NCBI RefSeq assembly: GCF_000022365.1
Contig: NC_012804.1
Location: 1,736,001 to 1,800,000 of the forward strand
Reading direction: 5' to 3'
Origin: Thermococcus gammatolerans EJ3
GTDB taxonomy: Archaea; Methanobacteriota_B; Thermococci; Thermococcales; Thermococcaceae
Length of the DNA: 64,000 nucleotides
The notes below the pieces were generated by a model. That model had not been told where the DNA came from, made no database searches, and saw only the letters and a program-made list of their open reading frames with translations. Below are positions 42,463 to 51,650 of this stretch, piece by piece. Position 1 is the stretch's first letter. The number at the start of each line of letters is the position of its first letter. Made by a program: the position numbers and the translations under genes.

Positions 42463-44097
42463 ATGAGGGCAGGAGCACTGTGGTTGGTTGCACTGGTTAT
42501 CTTTGGAGTGGTCGCCAGCGGTTGCATAGGCGGCGAGGAAGCGAAAACTTCTCAGACCGAGGTTCAGCTTACGGGCGACTTCACCAAGGACGTTGTAGAA
42601 ATAGGGAAGGTTCTGGAGCAGAACGGTGTTAAAGAAGTCAAGTTCTCTGTCTGGGGTTCCGGTGATCCTAACAGCGTCATGAGGGTTTATGGAATAGTGG
42701 AGGCCGCAAGGAGAATAAACAAAATCTGGGCCGACAACGGAATCAACGTCAAGGTAGTGATAACCGACACCCACTACGTCGCCTCCTTCCAGGATGCCTA
42801 CAAGGAGTACCTCAGCAAGCAGCCCCTCGGGCAGGCCGGGGACTTCTTCGTGAACAGTTACGCCTTCCTGCCGACGCTGGCGGACGAGGGCTACATACTC
42901 GACATAACCGACTACGCCAAAGCCTATCAGAGCGTTATCGACGACTTCTATCCGTCCCTGATTGAGGCCTCCAAGTTCAACGGAAAACTCTACGGCCTAC
43001 CGCAGGACACGGAGGCGAGGCCACTCTACATAAGGAAGGACGTGGCCCAGAAGATAGGGTTTGACCTCAACGGCCTCGATGAGAAGGTGAAGAACGGCGA
43101 GTTCACCTGGAGCGACGTCTATTACTGGGCCAAGAAGGCCAAAGACGAGGGCGCCGCCGAGTGGGGCCTCATCCACAGGAAGGGCTCGGCTCACCCCGAC
43201 CTGATACAGTTCATCTTCGCCTTCGGTGGAAAGCTCTACGACCCAAACACCGGAAAGCTGGTTCTCGACGTTCCCGCTGTATATAAGTGGCTCTACGTTG
43301 AGTGGAAGTTTGCCCGCGATGGCCTCCTTCCTGAGGACATAATGAGTTGGGACTGGGCCAAGCAGATACACCCGACGGTCGTCGAGGGCAGAACCCTATT
43401 CGATATAGGCGGAACCTGGTACTGGACAGAGTGGCAGACCAAGCAGTACTACGCCAAGGAGGGAACACCGAGGGGCCTGAAACCAGAGGAGGTAAAGGAC
43501 TGGTTCTACTACACCCTCTTCCCCGCTGGAGAGAAGGGTAAGGAGCCGGTAACCCTCAGCCAGCCCTTCGTCTGGATGATAAACTCCAAGGCCGGCCAGC
43601 AGAACCCCAAGTACGACGAGCTCAAAGACGTTTACCACAAGCTCGCCTTCCTGATGCTCATCAAGGCCAGCGACCCTGATATAAACGCCATACACAGCGT
43701 CATCTCCGCCCACCTGCCAGTGAGAAAGGATGCTGCTAAGCTGATCAAGGACGAGAAGTGGCTCAACGATCTGAAGAACCTTAACCTTGACCTCGATCAA
43801 AAGGTTAAGGACAACATCCGGGACATCGTGAAGGCAACGGTCAATCCGATAAACGCCCAGTTCCTGGCGGACGTCAGTTACATGCTCGAATACACCCACT
43901 TCGCTCCGGCCCATCCGAAGTACCCAGCACTGGCAGATATCTTCAAGGAAGCGGTGGACAAGGCCATTCGTGGCGAGATGACTCCGGAGGAGGCTGTCAA
44001 TTACATAATCCAGAAGGTCAAGGCCGATCCCGAGCTCGCCCAGAACGTCGAGATCAAGGGTGAAATACCCAAGGACTGGAAGTTCCCGCAGGAATGA
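42463..44097 (+). CDS. ABC transporter solute-binding lipoprotein (sugar/inositol-type)
   Basis: 544 residues from the ATG at 42463 (GGTGGT, 4-nt spacer). A lipobox (VASGC) ends the signal peptide, leaving a cysteine-anchored binding protein of the family 1 extracellular solute type: NAKLYGLPQDTEARPLYIRKD-like core, DIGGTWYWTEWQ and a C-terminal EMTPEEAVNYIIQKV. It is not beside maltose or trehalose metabolism genes; instead the operon is flanked by inositol-phosphate synthase and IPCT/DIPPS. I infer inositol or a DIP-related compatible solute as substrate; ordinary sugars remain possible. Confidence 0.88.
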   Translation: MRAGALWLVALVIFGVVASGCIGGEEAKTSQTEVQLTGDFTKDVVEIGKVLEQNGVKEVKFSVWGSGDPNSVMRVYGIVEAARRINKIWADNGINVKVVITDTHYVASFQDAYKEYLSKQPLGQAGDFFVNSYAFLPTLADEGYILDITDYAKAYQSVIDDFYPSLIEASKFNGKLYGLPQDTEARPLYIRKDVAQKIGFDLNGLDEKVKNGEFTWSDVYYWAKKAKDEGAAEWGLIHRKGSAHPDLIQFIFAFGGKLYDPNTGKLVLDVPAVYKWLYVEWKFARDGLLPEDIMSWDWAKQIHPTVVEGRTLFDIGGTWYWTEWQTKQYYAKEGTPRGLKPEEVKDWFYYTLFPAGEKGKEPVTLSQPFVWMINSKAGQQNPKYDELKDVYHKLAFLMLIKASDPDINAIHSVISAHLPVRKDAAKLIKDEKWLNDLKNLNLDLDQKVKDNIRDIVKATVNPINAQFLADVSYMLEYTHFAPAHPKYPALADIFKEAVDKAIRGEMTPEEAVNYIIQKVKADPELAQNVEIKGEIPKDWKFPQE

Positions 44098-44106
44098 GGT
44101 GGTGAC

Positions 44107-45045
44107 ATGGACAGGCGCAAGCTCAGGGAGCTTTCCTTCTTTCTTTCTCCAATGCTTCTGATGGTGTTCCTGTTCTATCTGATTCCCCTAGTTATGACCG
44201 TTTACATAAGCATGACGCGCATGAGGAACTGGAACGTTGAGAGGTATCTCACTGACTTTGTGGGCCTTTACAATTACCACAGGCTCTTCTATATGTTCCA
44301 GCACGATCCGACCTTTAAGGCTGTAATCATGACAACGGTCGTGTTCGTTGGAATCACGCTCTTGATAAACGTTTTCGGGGGTTTACTCCTTTCTCTCGCC
44401 ATATTTTTCATAGAGGAAAGACCGGCCTCCTTCTATAGACTTCTCTGGCTCCTCCCCAGGATGTCGCCGATAGCAGTGTACAGCCTCGTCTGGTACTACT
44501 TCTTCCACGGCAGCGAGATTGGAACGTTGAACTCATTCCTCATGCACCTCGGGTTAATCTCTCAGCCCATTCCCTGGGGCCAGATTATCCCTTGGGGGGC
44601 TTGGAGTGTAATAATATTCGTGAACGGTTTGGTGGGTGTGAGTTTTGGAATGATCGTCTTCACCTCGGCCTTGAATCAGATACCCAGGGAACTTATTATA
44701 GCCGCGAGGGTCGATGGTGCTTCCTCTTGGCAGATATCGAGGAAAATCCTAATCCCCATGATGAGATGGCACCTCCTCTATGTTTTCACGTGGCAGTTCC
44801 TTAGCCTGCTGACGACGTACCCCCACCTTTTCCTGCTCGTTGAGTGGGACCTTGTCAACAGGGACTACGGAACAACCTTAGCGCTCTACGTCTTCAACAC
44901 CGCCTTTGGCATGGGCGAGCAGGATCAGGGGCTTGCGGCCGCCGCCGCGGTAATACTATCGATAATCGGGATCCTCGGCGGTCTCGTGACGCTAAAGGTT
45001 CTCAAGTTCGAGAGGATGATGAAGAAACCAAGGGGTGATTTCTGA
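44107..45045 (+). CDS. ABC sugar-type permease (MalF-like)
   Basis: 312 residues, about six transmembrane helices. The conserved EAA-type coupling loop is AARVDGASSWQISRKILIPMM (near residue 200), which contacts the ATPase. It starts 9 bp after the binding protein gene (GGTGGT, 3-nt spacer) and its stop overlaps the next permease start. Lacks the large extra loop of E. coli MalF. Confidence 0.92.
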   Translation: MDRRKLRELSFFLSPMLLMVFLFYLIPLVMTVYISMTRMRNWNVERYLTDFVGLYNYHRLFYMFQHDPTFKAVIMTTVVFVGITLLINVFGGLLLSLAIFFIEERPASFYRLLWLLPRMSPIAVYSLVWYYFFHGSEIGTLNSFLMHLGLISQPIPWGQIIPWGAWSVIIFVNGLVGVSFGMIVFTSALNQIPRELIIAARVDGASSWQISRKILIPMMRWHLLYVFTWQFLSLLTTYPHLFLLVEWDLVNRDYGTTLALYVFNTAFGMGEQDQGLAAAAAVILSIIGILGGLVTLKVLKFERMMKKPRGDF

Positions 45046-45914
45046 TGAAAGACGTTGAGACGAGACCCAGAAGGTACGGGCTGGTTATAGTGCTCGCCCT
45101 CCTGCTCGCGAGCCTGCCACTTCTCGGCGCCTTCTCCCTGCTCGTCCTTTCGAGCTTTAGTAATCAAATGGTCACAGACCTAAGTCCTGGTTCATTTCAT
45201 CCAACGCTGGAGAACTGGATAAACCTCTTTCACGGTAAAATCGCAACGACCGGTGGAATAAGGGTCAACATATGGCGCATAGCCCTCAACACCCTCATCG
45301 TCGCTATGGGTGTTTCCCTCGTCGTGACGGGGATTAGCGCCCTCGCCGGTTACTCCCTCTCAAGGATGGACTTCAGGGGGAGGAAGACCATGATGGTTCT
45401 CCTCCTCCTTTTGCACGCCTTCCCGGGCGTGGCCCTGATCGTGGGCGTTTACCTGCTCTATCGCCTGACTTTCCCAGCTAGCACGACCGCAGTGGGGCTG
45501 TACTCATTCGTTTACGTTATACTGGCCCGGGCTGCCCTTGAGGTTCCCATGTCCACATGGCTCATGAAGGGCTTCTTTGACACTATTCCCTGGGAGTTCG
45601 AGTGGTCCGGGATAATCGACGGGGCTTCGAGGATAACCGTCTGGAGGAAGATAATGCTCCCCCTGATCAAGCCGGGTATCCTGGCAGTTGCTCTCTTCGC
45701 GTTCTTGGCCGGCTGGCAGGACATAATCTACGTAAGAACCTTCCTCATCGACCCCACACTGGCGACGTTCATAGAGTCCAACATAGAGGCCGAGTACTCC
45801 CACATGCCCCTCATAGCGGCCGCCGGGACGTTCTACCTCCTCCCCACGATAATATTCTTCATAACCGCCCAGCAGCTCCTCCTCCAGGGCTACTCGGGTG
45901 GAATAAAGGGCTGA
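45045..45914 (+). CDS. ABC sugar-type permease (MalG-like)
   Basis: 289 residues, six predicted helices. The EAA loop reads IDGASRITVWRKIMLPLIKPG (near residue 195). Overlaps the MalF-like gene by one base at the stop/start (TGATG), so the two permeases are made as a pair. They form the channel for the importer. Confidence 0.93.
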   Translation: MKDVETRPRRYGLVIVLALLLASLPLLGAFSLLVLSSFSNQMVTDLSPGSFHPTLENWINLFHGKIATTGGIRVNIWRIALNTLIVAMGVSLVVTGISALAGYSLSRMDFRGRKTMMVLLLLLHAFPGVALIVGVYLLYRLTFPASTTAVGLYSFVYVILARAALEVPMSTWLMKGFFDTIPWEFEWSGIIDGASRITVWRKIMLPLIKPGILAVALFAFLAGWQDIIYVRTFLIDPTLATFIESNIEAEYSHMPLIAAAGTFYLLPTIIFFITAQQLLLQGYSGGIKG

Positions 45915-45924
45915 GGTGGTTGAA

Positions 45925-47013
45925 ATGGTTAAGGTCACCCTGGATAACATCACGAAGAGGTTCGGCGACTTTGAGGCCCTCAAGCGGGTAAGCCTTGAGA
46001 TAGCCGACAAGGAGTTTATGGCGCTCCTCGGCCCCTCGGGAAGCGGGAAATCCACTCTCCTCTACACAATAGCGGGAATTTACAAGCCGACAAGCGGGAG
46101 GATATACTTCGACGACAGGGACGTTACGGATGTCCCTCCAAAGGACAGGAACGTTGGACTGGTCTTCCAGAACTGGGCGCTCTATCCCCATATGAAGGTC
46201 TTCGACAACATAGCCTTCCCCCTTGAGCTGAGGAAAGTTCCAAAGGATGAGATATCCAAAAAGGTCAAAAAAGTCGCGGAGATGCTCCACATAGAGAACC
46301 TTCTTGACCGCTACCCCTGGCAGCTCTCCGGGGGCCAGCAGCAGCGTGTCGCAATTGCGAGGGCCCTTGTGAAAGAGCCGGACGTTTTGCTCCTCGACGA
46401 GCCGCTCAGCAACCTCGACGCACTCCTTAGGCTTGAGGTAAGGGCAGAGCTCAAGAGGCTTCAGAAGGAGCTCGGAATCACAGCAGTTTACGTCACCCAT
46501 GATCAAGCCGAGGCCCTTGCAATGGCCGACAGGATAGCCGTGATAAGGGGAGGCGAGATACTCCAGGTCGGAGATCCGGATGAAGTCTATTACAAGCCCA
46601 AGTACCGCTTCGTTGGTGGCTTTCTAGGAAGCCCGCCGATGAACTTCGTTGAGGCAGAAGTCCAGGACTCCTACCTCGACGTCTATGGCAACAAGATTCC
46701 AATCCCGCCCCAGTACCGCGAGCTGGTGAAGAAACTCGGCATTAGGGAAGTTATCCTTGGCTTCAGGCCACACGATGCCGAGGTCGTGAAAGGAAAGGCA
46801 GAGGGGCTCTTCGGGACTGTTTATTCCTTTGAACCCCTCGGTAGAGAGCAGATAATTACGGTCTCAGTCAACGGAGCGTCCGTTAAAGTCTTTGCTCCAG
46901 AGGGAGAGCACTTCACATTCGGCGAGCAAGTTACTGTGAAACTCAGGGAGGACAGGATAATCCTCTTCGACAAGAAAACGGAAAAGGCTCTTGAGTTCCT
47001 GCTGGAGGAGTGA
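45925..47013 (+). CDS. ABC transporter ATPase (MalK/UgpC-like)
   Basis: 362 residues from the ATG at 45925 (GGTGGT, 4-nt spacer). Walker A GPSGSGKST, Q-loop VFQNWALYPHM, signature LSGGQQQRVAIARAL, Walker B LLLDEPLSNLDA, H-loop THD, plus a C-terminal regulatory OB-fold (about residues 240-362) as in MalK. It energises the importer. It converges with the IPCT/DIPPS gene, 2 bp between stops. Confidence 0.93.
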   Translation: MVKVTLDNITKRFGDFEALKRVSLEIADKEFMALLGPSGSGKSTLLYTIAGIYKPTSGRIYFDDRDVTDVPPKDRNVGLVFQNWALYPHMKVFDNIAFPLELRKVPKDEISKKVKKVAEMLHIENLLDRYPWQLSGGQQQRVAIARALVKEPDVLLLDEPLSNLDALLRLEVRAELKRLQKELGITAVYVTHDQAEALAMADRIAVIRGGEILQVGDPDEVYYKPKYRFVGGFLGSPPMNFVEAEVQDSYLDVYGNKIPIPPQYRELVKKLGIREVILGFRPHDAEVVKGKAEGLFGTVYSFEPLGREQIITVSVNGASVKVFAPEGEHFTFGEQVTVKLREDRIILFDKKTEKALEFLLEE

Positions 47014-47015
47014 GC

Positions 47016-48299
47016 TCATCTTTTCTTTCTTCCAACCATCCACACAGTCAGTGCCACCCTTATGTTCGTGAGTACTGCAAGCAGGAGAAACAGCGCTTTG
47101 ACTAAAGCCTCCATTGGATACAGCAGGAACAGCATCGTAAGGAAGATTCTCTCGTCTCTCTTGCCCGGGAGCTTTCTGAGGGCAGGAACTTCCCGATAGG
47201 CGTCCCTGCAGAAGGCTCCCTTAAAGCGCTCCGTTGAGTAGCTCACCATGACCGAACCGAGCAAAGCTAAGAGCGCGACCAGATACCAGAGGGGTTCCTT
47301 CAACGTCGAGTAGGCCAAGAGGGCTAAGAAAGTCCCATCAACGTAGCGGTCGAGGATTGAATCTACGTAGCCACCGAGCCTGCTCGTCCTCAGCTGGGCC
47401 CTCGCAAGCTCGCCGTCAACGCCGTCGAGGATTGAGCTCAGCTGGTAGAGGATTCCCGCTAGGGGCAGGCTGATGAGCGTTAGGAAAGCCGAGAGCACGC
47501 CGAGGGCGAAAGCGACGACCGTCATCTGGTTTGGAGTGACCTTTTCAACGAGGAGGTAGCTGATTCTCGTCGAGATTTTCCTGTTGAGGTGTCTGCTGAT
47601 GAACCCGTCGCCGGTCCCCTTGACGGCCGTGAAGACGAGCATCTTTCTCGCCCTCTTGAGCTCCTCCGGCGTGTCCACGTCGGTCCAGCCGAGGCCGTCG
47701 ACGAAGGTAACGGGAAGCTTAGCCCGCTCGACGACCTCGCTGAGTGAGTAATCACCGTTCCTCTCGTTTTCAAGCACCTCCGTTACCCTGAAAATCCCGT
47801 CGTCGAGGACGAAGAAGCCTGTATCAACCGCGTCCCAGTCCTTAAGACCCTTTCCGATTCGCTCAACCCGGCCGTCCTTTACCTTAACCTTCGTCGCCTC
47901 TTCAACGTCAATCCATCTCGGCTCTCTGTCCGCTATGAGGCCGTTTCCCCTTATTGCCTCCGCAACGAAGGACTCGTTGTAGACGTGGTCGCTCATGACG
48001 AGGACGAACCGCCCGGAGACATGACTTTTAGCGAGGTGGAGCGAGTGGCCGTTGCCCTTCTCGGGCTCGGGGTTTATCACGAGCTCGGCGTTAAAGCCGT
48101 GCCTTTCAACGAACTCGCGGTAGAGGGGAGCGTACCGCTCGTTGGTGACGATTACAAACCTCTTAACGCCATTCCTCTGGAGGAGGTGCATCGTTCGGTA
48201 CAGAATCTCCCTCCCTGCAACTTTGAGGAGTCCCTTGGGCCTTCCGCCCATCCTCGTCCCAAGGCCGGCCGCGAGAATCACTGCCGTTTTTGGGGTCAT
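47016..48299 (-). CDS. Bifunctional IPCT/DIPPS (CDP-inositol and DIP-phosphate synthase)
   Basis: 427 residues from the ATG at 48299 (GGTGAT, 4-nt spacer). Residues 1-~230 form a sugar-nucleotidyltransferase ([23 protein letters not shown]), matching inositol-1-phosphate cytidylyltransferase. The C-terminal half is a membrane CDP-alcohol phosphotransferase with [19 protein letters not shown] and [11 protein letters not shown]. Together they make CDP-inositol and join it to inositol phosphate, giving di-myo-inositol phosphate phosphate, the precursor of DIP. The pairing of these domains is diagnostic. A DIPP phosphatase is not obvious in the window. Confidence 0.94.
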   Translation of the reverse strand: MTPKTAVILAAGLGTRMGGRPKGLLKVAGREILYRTMHLLQRNGVKRFVIVTNERYAPLYREFVERHGFNAELVINPEPEKGNGHSLHLAKSHVSGRFVLVMSDHVYNESFVAEAIRGNGLIADREPRWIDVEEATKVKVKDGRVERIGKGLKDWDAVDTGFFVLDDGIFRVTEVLENERNGDYSLSEVVERAKLPVTFVDGLGWTDVDTPEELKRARKMLVFTAVKGTGDGFISRHLNRKISTRISYLLVEKVTPNQMTVVAFALGVLSAFLTLISLPLAGILYQLSSILDGVDGELARAQLRTSRLGGYVDSILDRYVDGTFLALLAYSTLKEPLWYLVALLALLGSVMVSYSTERFKGAFCRDAYREVPALRKLPGKRDERIFLTMLFLLYPMEALVKALFLLLAVLTNIRVALTVWMVGRKKR

Positions 48300-48391
48300 C
48301 GGCATCACCTTTTTAAGGCCCTCGAAGAGGCCCCACCAGGAGAACCGAGATTAAATTAACCATAGGTAATTTAAAGCTTTCGGTGGTGGAA

Positions 48392-49117
48392 ATGCGAGTG
48401 GCGGTGCTGTATTCCGGCGGAAAGGACTCGAATTACGCCCTCTACTGGGCACTGGAGCAGGGTTTTGAGGTTAAATACCTCGTCTCGATGGTGAGCGAGA
48501 GGGAAGACAGCTACATGTACCACGTGCCGAACATTCACCTCACGGAACTGCAGGCGAGGGCAATAGGGATTCCCCTCGTCAAGGGCTTCACCAGCGGCGA
48601 GAAGGAGAAAGAGGTAGAGGACATGAAGGCCGTCCTTGAGGGCCTGAAGATTGACGGCGTCGTTGCAGGAGCCTTAGCCAGCGAGTACCAGAAGAAGCGC
48701 GTTGATAAAGTGGCGAGGGAGCTCGGCATAGAGAGCTTCGCGCCCGCTTGGCACCGCGACCCAATCGAATATATGCGCGAGCTGATTGGGATTTTCGACA
48801 TCGTAATGATCGGCGTCTCAGCCTACGGGCTGGATGAGAGCTGGCTTGGCAGAAGGATTGACGAAAAGGCTCTGGAGGAGCTTGTGAAGCTCCACGAGAA
48901 ATACGGAATCCACGTAGCTGGAGAGGGGGGTGAGTTCGAGACCTTCGTCAGGGATGCGCCCTTCTTCAAAGCCAGGATAGTCTTCGACGAGGTGGAAAAG
49001 AAATGGGACGGGTTTAATTATTCCGGAGTGCTTGAGGTCAAAAGGGCCCACCTTGAGAGAAAGAGTAAAAACAAAAACAGAAATGGCCCCATCGGTGGGG
49101 CACAAATGAAATCATAA
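48392..49117 (+). CDS. dph6: Diphthine-ammonia ligase Dph6
   Basis: Last step of diphthamide synthesis on elongation factor 2: ATP-dependent amidation of diphthine. 241 residues from the ATG at 48392 (GGTGGT, 4-nt spacer). PP-loop motif [15 protein letters not shown] at the N-terminus, [20 protein letters not shown] and the C-terminal [18 protein letters not shown] are family signatures. It ends 6 bp inside the convergent permease gene. Confidence 0.94.
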   Translation: MRVAVLYSGGKDSNYALYWALEQGFEVKYLVSMVSEREDSYMYHVPNIHLTELQARAIGIPLVKGFTSGEKEKEVEDMKAVLEGLKIDGVVAGALASEYQKKRVDKVARELGIESFAPAWHRDPIEYMRELIGIFDIVMIGVSAYGLDESWLGRRIDEKALEELVKLHEKYGIHVAGEGGEFETFVRDAPFFKARIVFDEVEKKWDGFNYSGVLEVKRAHLERKSKNKNRNGPIGGAQMKS

Positions 49118-51337
49118 AAACCATCTCCTGAGCCAGGAGCGCCTTCCGAGGTCCTTTTTGACGAGGAATACCGTCTTTTCGCATTCCTTCGCCACCTCAA
49201 CGGGCAGTTCTCCAAACAGGCTTCTGGCGAAGAGCGAGCTCTCCGAGGCGCCCATTATAACGAGGTCGTGGTCGCGACACTCGGAAAGTATTGTCCTCTT
49301 GGGGTCGTCGGACCGGACAACCTTCAAAGTGCCCCTAGCCCCGTTCAGAATCCTCATAACCGGCTCAAGGCGGCGCTCTATCCTCTTTCTCTCAATACCC
49401 TCCCTGTCAACGTAGAGTACTGTAACGCTCGCACCCTTTTCAAGGGCAAATATTCTCGCTATTTCCGCCGCTAGAAGGCTGTGAGGACCGCCAGCCGTTG
49501 GAAAGAGTATTCTCTTGACTTCTTCACCCCTTCCTGGCTTCACGAGCAAAACGTCACACGGGGCCTCCACGAGTCTGTCGAGGTTGCTGCCAAAGATGTA
49601 CCCCAGCCTCGAACGCCCCCTCCAGCCGAGCACGAGGAGGTCTGCCTTCTTGTTCTTTATGGCGCTCAGTATTCCCCTGTAAACGCTGTGGGCATAGTAG
49701 AGTACACCCCTCACGTTCACATCCCCGCCGAGCCCTTCCCTCACCCTCCTGAGCAGCTCCAAAGCGGGGCCTGCAAAGCGGTGCGCCTCCTCAAGTGGCG
49801 TCTGCTCCGGAACTGTCACTACACTTACGAGGGCCAGCTCCCCCTTTCTGGCCCGGGCTATTGTCTCACCTACCCTGGCGAGGTATGGGGCATTTCTCGG
49901 ATTTGAGATGGCCACGAGAACCTTGTAGCCTTCGGGCAACCACTCACCGAAAACAACCTCCCTCCTGAGTGCCTCCTTCGCTTCCCTCGCCCCCTTGTAG
50001 CGGGAGCTCAGTGCCAGGCCCAGGATCACCCACCCGAGCGTTACGAACCACGCCGTCGGGCTCACGTCGAATATCCATATGGAGAGAACCCCCTGCAGGG
50101 CTATGGCGATGAGGGGTATGAATGGGAAGTATGGCATCAGGAAGCCGTAATCCAGCTCATCCCCCCTCTCGCGCCGTATCTTTATGACGGCCGCGTTGAC
50201 GAGCAGGAATATCAGCAGGAAAACTATGTCCGCGCTCGCCGCAACGTCCTCTATCGGCAGGGCCAGGGCAACGGTTACTATGATGATTGAAGAGAGGGCG
50301 AGTGCTATGTGGGGAACCCTCCTCACCGGGTGAATCTTCGATATGAAGCGCGGGAGCTTCCCATCGCGACTTATTGCAAAGAGAACCCTCGTTGATGAGT
50401 ATATGGTGGCGTTGAGAGCTGAAGTCGAGGAGAAAATCGCCGCGAGCGTTATCAAGAGCCCCCCGTAGGGCATTAAATCCTTTATTGCCTCACCCATGCC
50501 AACGGCCCCGTGGAAGGCGAACCACGCCGTCAGGTTCTCGGGCGAAACGTCGGCCCCGACTATCGCCGCGAAGGCGAAGAGGAGGTAGGTTGTCGTTACG
50601 GCCACGACCGAGTAGAGGATTGCCTTGGGTATGCTCTCCTTCGGGTCAAAGGCCTCCTCGCCGGCGTGCGCTATAACCTCGTAGCCCTCAAAGCCAACGT
50701 AGGTAAAGCCCATAGCCGCTAAAACCTTGCCCCAGCCGTTGGGAACGAAGTTGCTGAAGTGGGAGAGCCTCTCGGGATGGAGGATGGTGTAGAACACCGC
50801 AAAGGCACCGATGAAGAGAAGAGTTGACATCTGGCCGATGGTAATCAGGTTCTCGATGTTGCCCGTCTCTGAAACACCGATGTAGTTGATGACCACGAAG
50901 ACGGCTATTATCAGGAGCGCGAGGGCCTTTATCACGAGCCCGCTCTCAACGCCGAGGGACGAGAACCACTTCGTCCCCTCAAGGAGAAAAACCGTGTATG
51001 TCGCGAAGGTTATGGCGTAGAGGCTTCCCGCAACGGTAAGGGCGAACCAGTTGAGCCAGCCCGAGATGAAGCCGATTAGGCCCTTAAACGCCTCGTCTAT
51101 GTAGGTGTAGGCACCTCCGGCGGTGGGAAGTGCGGAAGCCAGCTCCGCAAAGGACATCGCCGAGAAGAGGGCCACGAGACCGTTGAGGGCAAAGGCCACG
51201 AGAACCCCGCCGGGACCGGCGAAGCCTATCGAGATTCCGGTGGCGACAAACACGCCCGCCCCAATCATCATGCCCATGCCCATCATCATGAGGTGCCACA
51301 TTGATAATCCCCGCGAGAGCCCGATTTCCTCCTCCAT
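49112..51337 (-). CDS. APC-family amino acid permease fused to two universal stress protein domains
   Basis: 741 residues. The first ~450 are an APC transporter of about 12 helices with the signature [12 protein letters not shown] in helix 1 and [22 protein letters not shown]. Then come two cytoplasmic Usp domains (about residues 465-600 and 610-740), each with an ATP-binding-type glycine-rich motif ([21 protein letters not shown] and [17 protein letters not shown]). Usp domains probably gate transport by nucleotide or stress state. It follows a 61-residue membrane gene by 1 bp. Confidence 0.93.
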   Translation of the reverse strand: MEEEIGLSRGLSMWHLMMMGMGMMIGAGVFVATGISIGFAGPGGVLVAFALNGLVALFSAMSFAELASALPTAGGAYTYIDEAFKGLIGFISGWLNWFALTVAGSLYAITFATYTVFLLEGTKWFSSLGVESGLVIKALALLIIAVFVVINYIGVSETGNIENLITIGQMSTLLFIGAFAVFYTILHPERLSHFSNFVPNGWGKVLAAMGFTYVGFEGYEVIAHAGEEAFDPKESIPKAILYSVVAVTTTYLLFAFAAIVGADVSPENLTAWFAFHGAVGMGEAIKDLMPYGGLLITLAAIFSSTSALNATIYSSTRVLFAISRDGKLPRFISKIHPVRRVPHIALALSSIIIVTVALALPIEDVAASADIVFLLIFLLVNAAVIKIRRERGDELDYGFLMPYFPFIPLIAIALQGVLSIWIFDVSPTAWFVTLGWVILGLALSSRYKGAREAKEALRREVVFGEWLPEGYKVLVAISNPRNAPYLARVGETIARARKGELALVSVVTVPEQTPLEEAHRFAGPALELLRRVREGLGGDVNVRGVLYYAHSVYRGILSAIKNKKADLLVLGWRGRSRLGYIFGSNLDRLVEAPCDVLLVKPGRGEEVKRILFPTAGGPHSLLAAEIARIFALEKGASVTVLYVDREGIERKRIERRLEPVMRILNGARGTLKVVRSDDPKRTILSECRDHDLVIMGASESSLFARSLFGELPVEVAKECEKTVFLVKKDLGRRSWLRRWFL

Positions 51338-51338
51338 G

Positions 51339-51524
51339 CTACCGCCTCCTCCTGATTACAACGTTTCTCACGGAGTTGACTTTCTGCTTTATCCTGCGCC
51401 TCATCTGGGCCTCTCTCATGGTCTTCAGCTCTTCGATGATTTTTCTCGACTTGTACAGGAGAAAAAGCATAAGGGAGTAGGCACCGGTTATTATTCCAAC
51501 CCCAATTACCTGAGGGCCGTTCAA
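51339..51524 (-). CDS. Small membrane protein upstream of the APC-Usp permease
   Basis: 61 residues starting at a TTG (51524) preceded by GGGGGAG. One hydrophobic helix (VIGVGIITGAYSLMLFLLY) followed by a strongly basic tail (RRRIKQKVNSVRNVVIRRRR), so the tail should lie in the cytoplasm. It ends 1 bp before the permease start, so it is translated with it and may be a small regulatory subunit. No family recognised; TTG starts make the gene less certain. Confidence 0.6.
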   Translation of the reverse strand: MNGPQVIGVGIITGAYSLMLFLLYKSRKIIEELKTMREAQMRRRIKQKVNSVRNVVIRRRR

Positions 51525-51650
51525 CTATCTCCCCCCATCTTCCTATTTGATGCTTGATGTCCATGAGTTGGGAGTGATGAATTAAAAAAGTTGGCTCTCA
51601 TCTGGGGCAGGGTTCCAGGTGAGACGAAGGTGGAAAAGGTAAAAGAGGAA

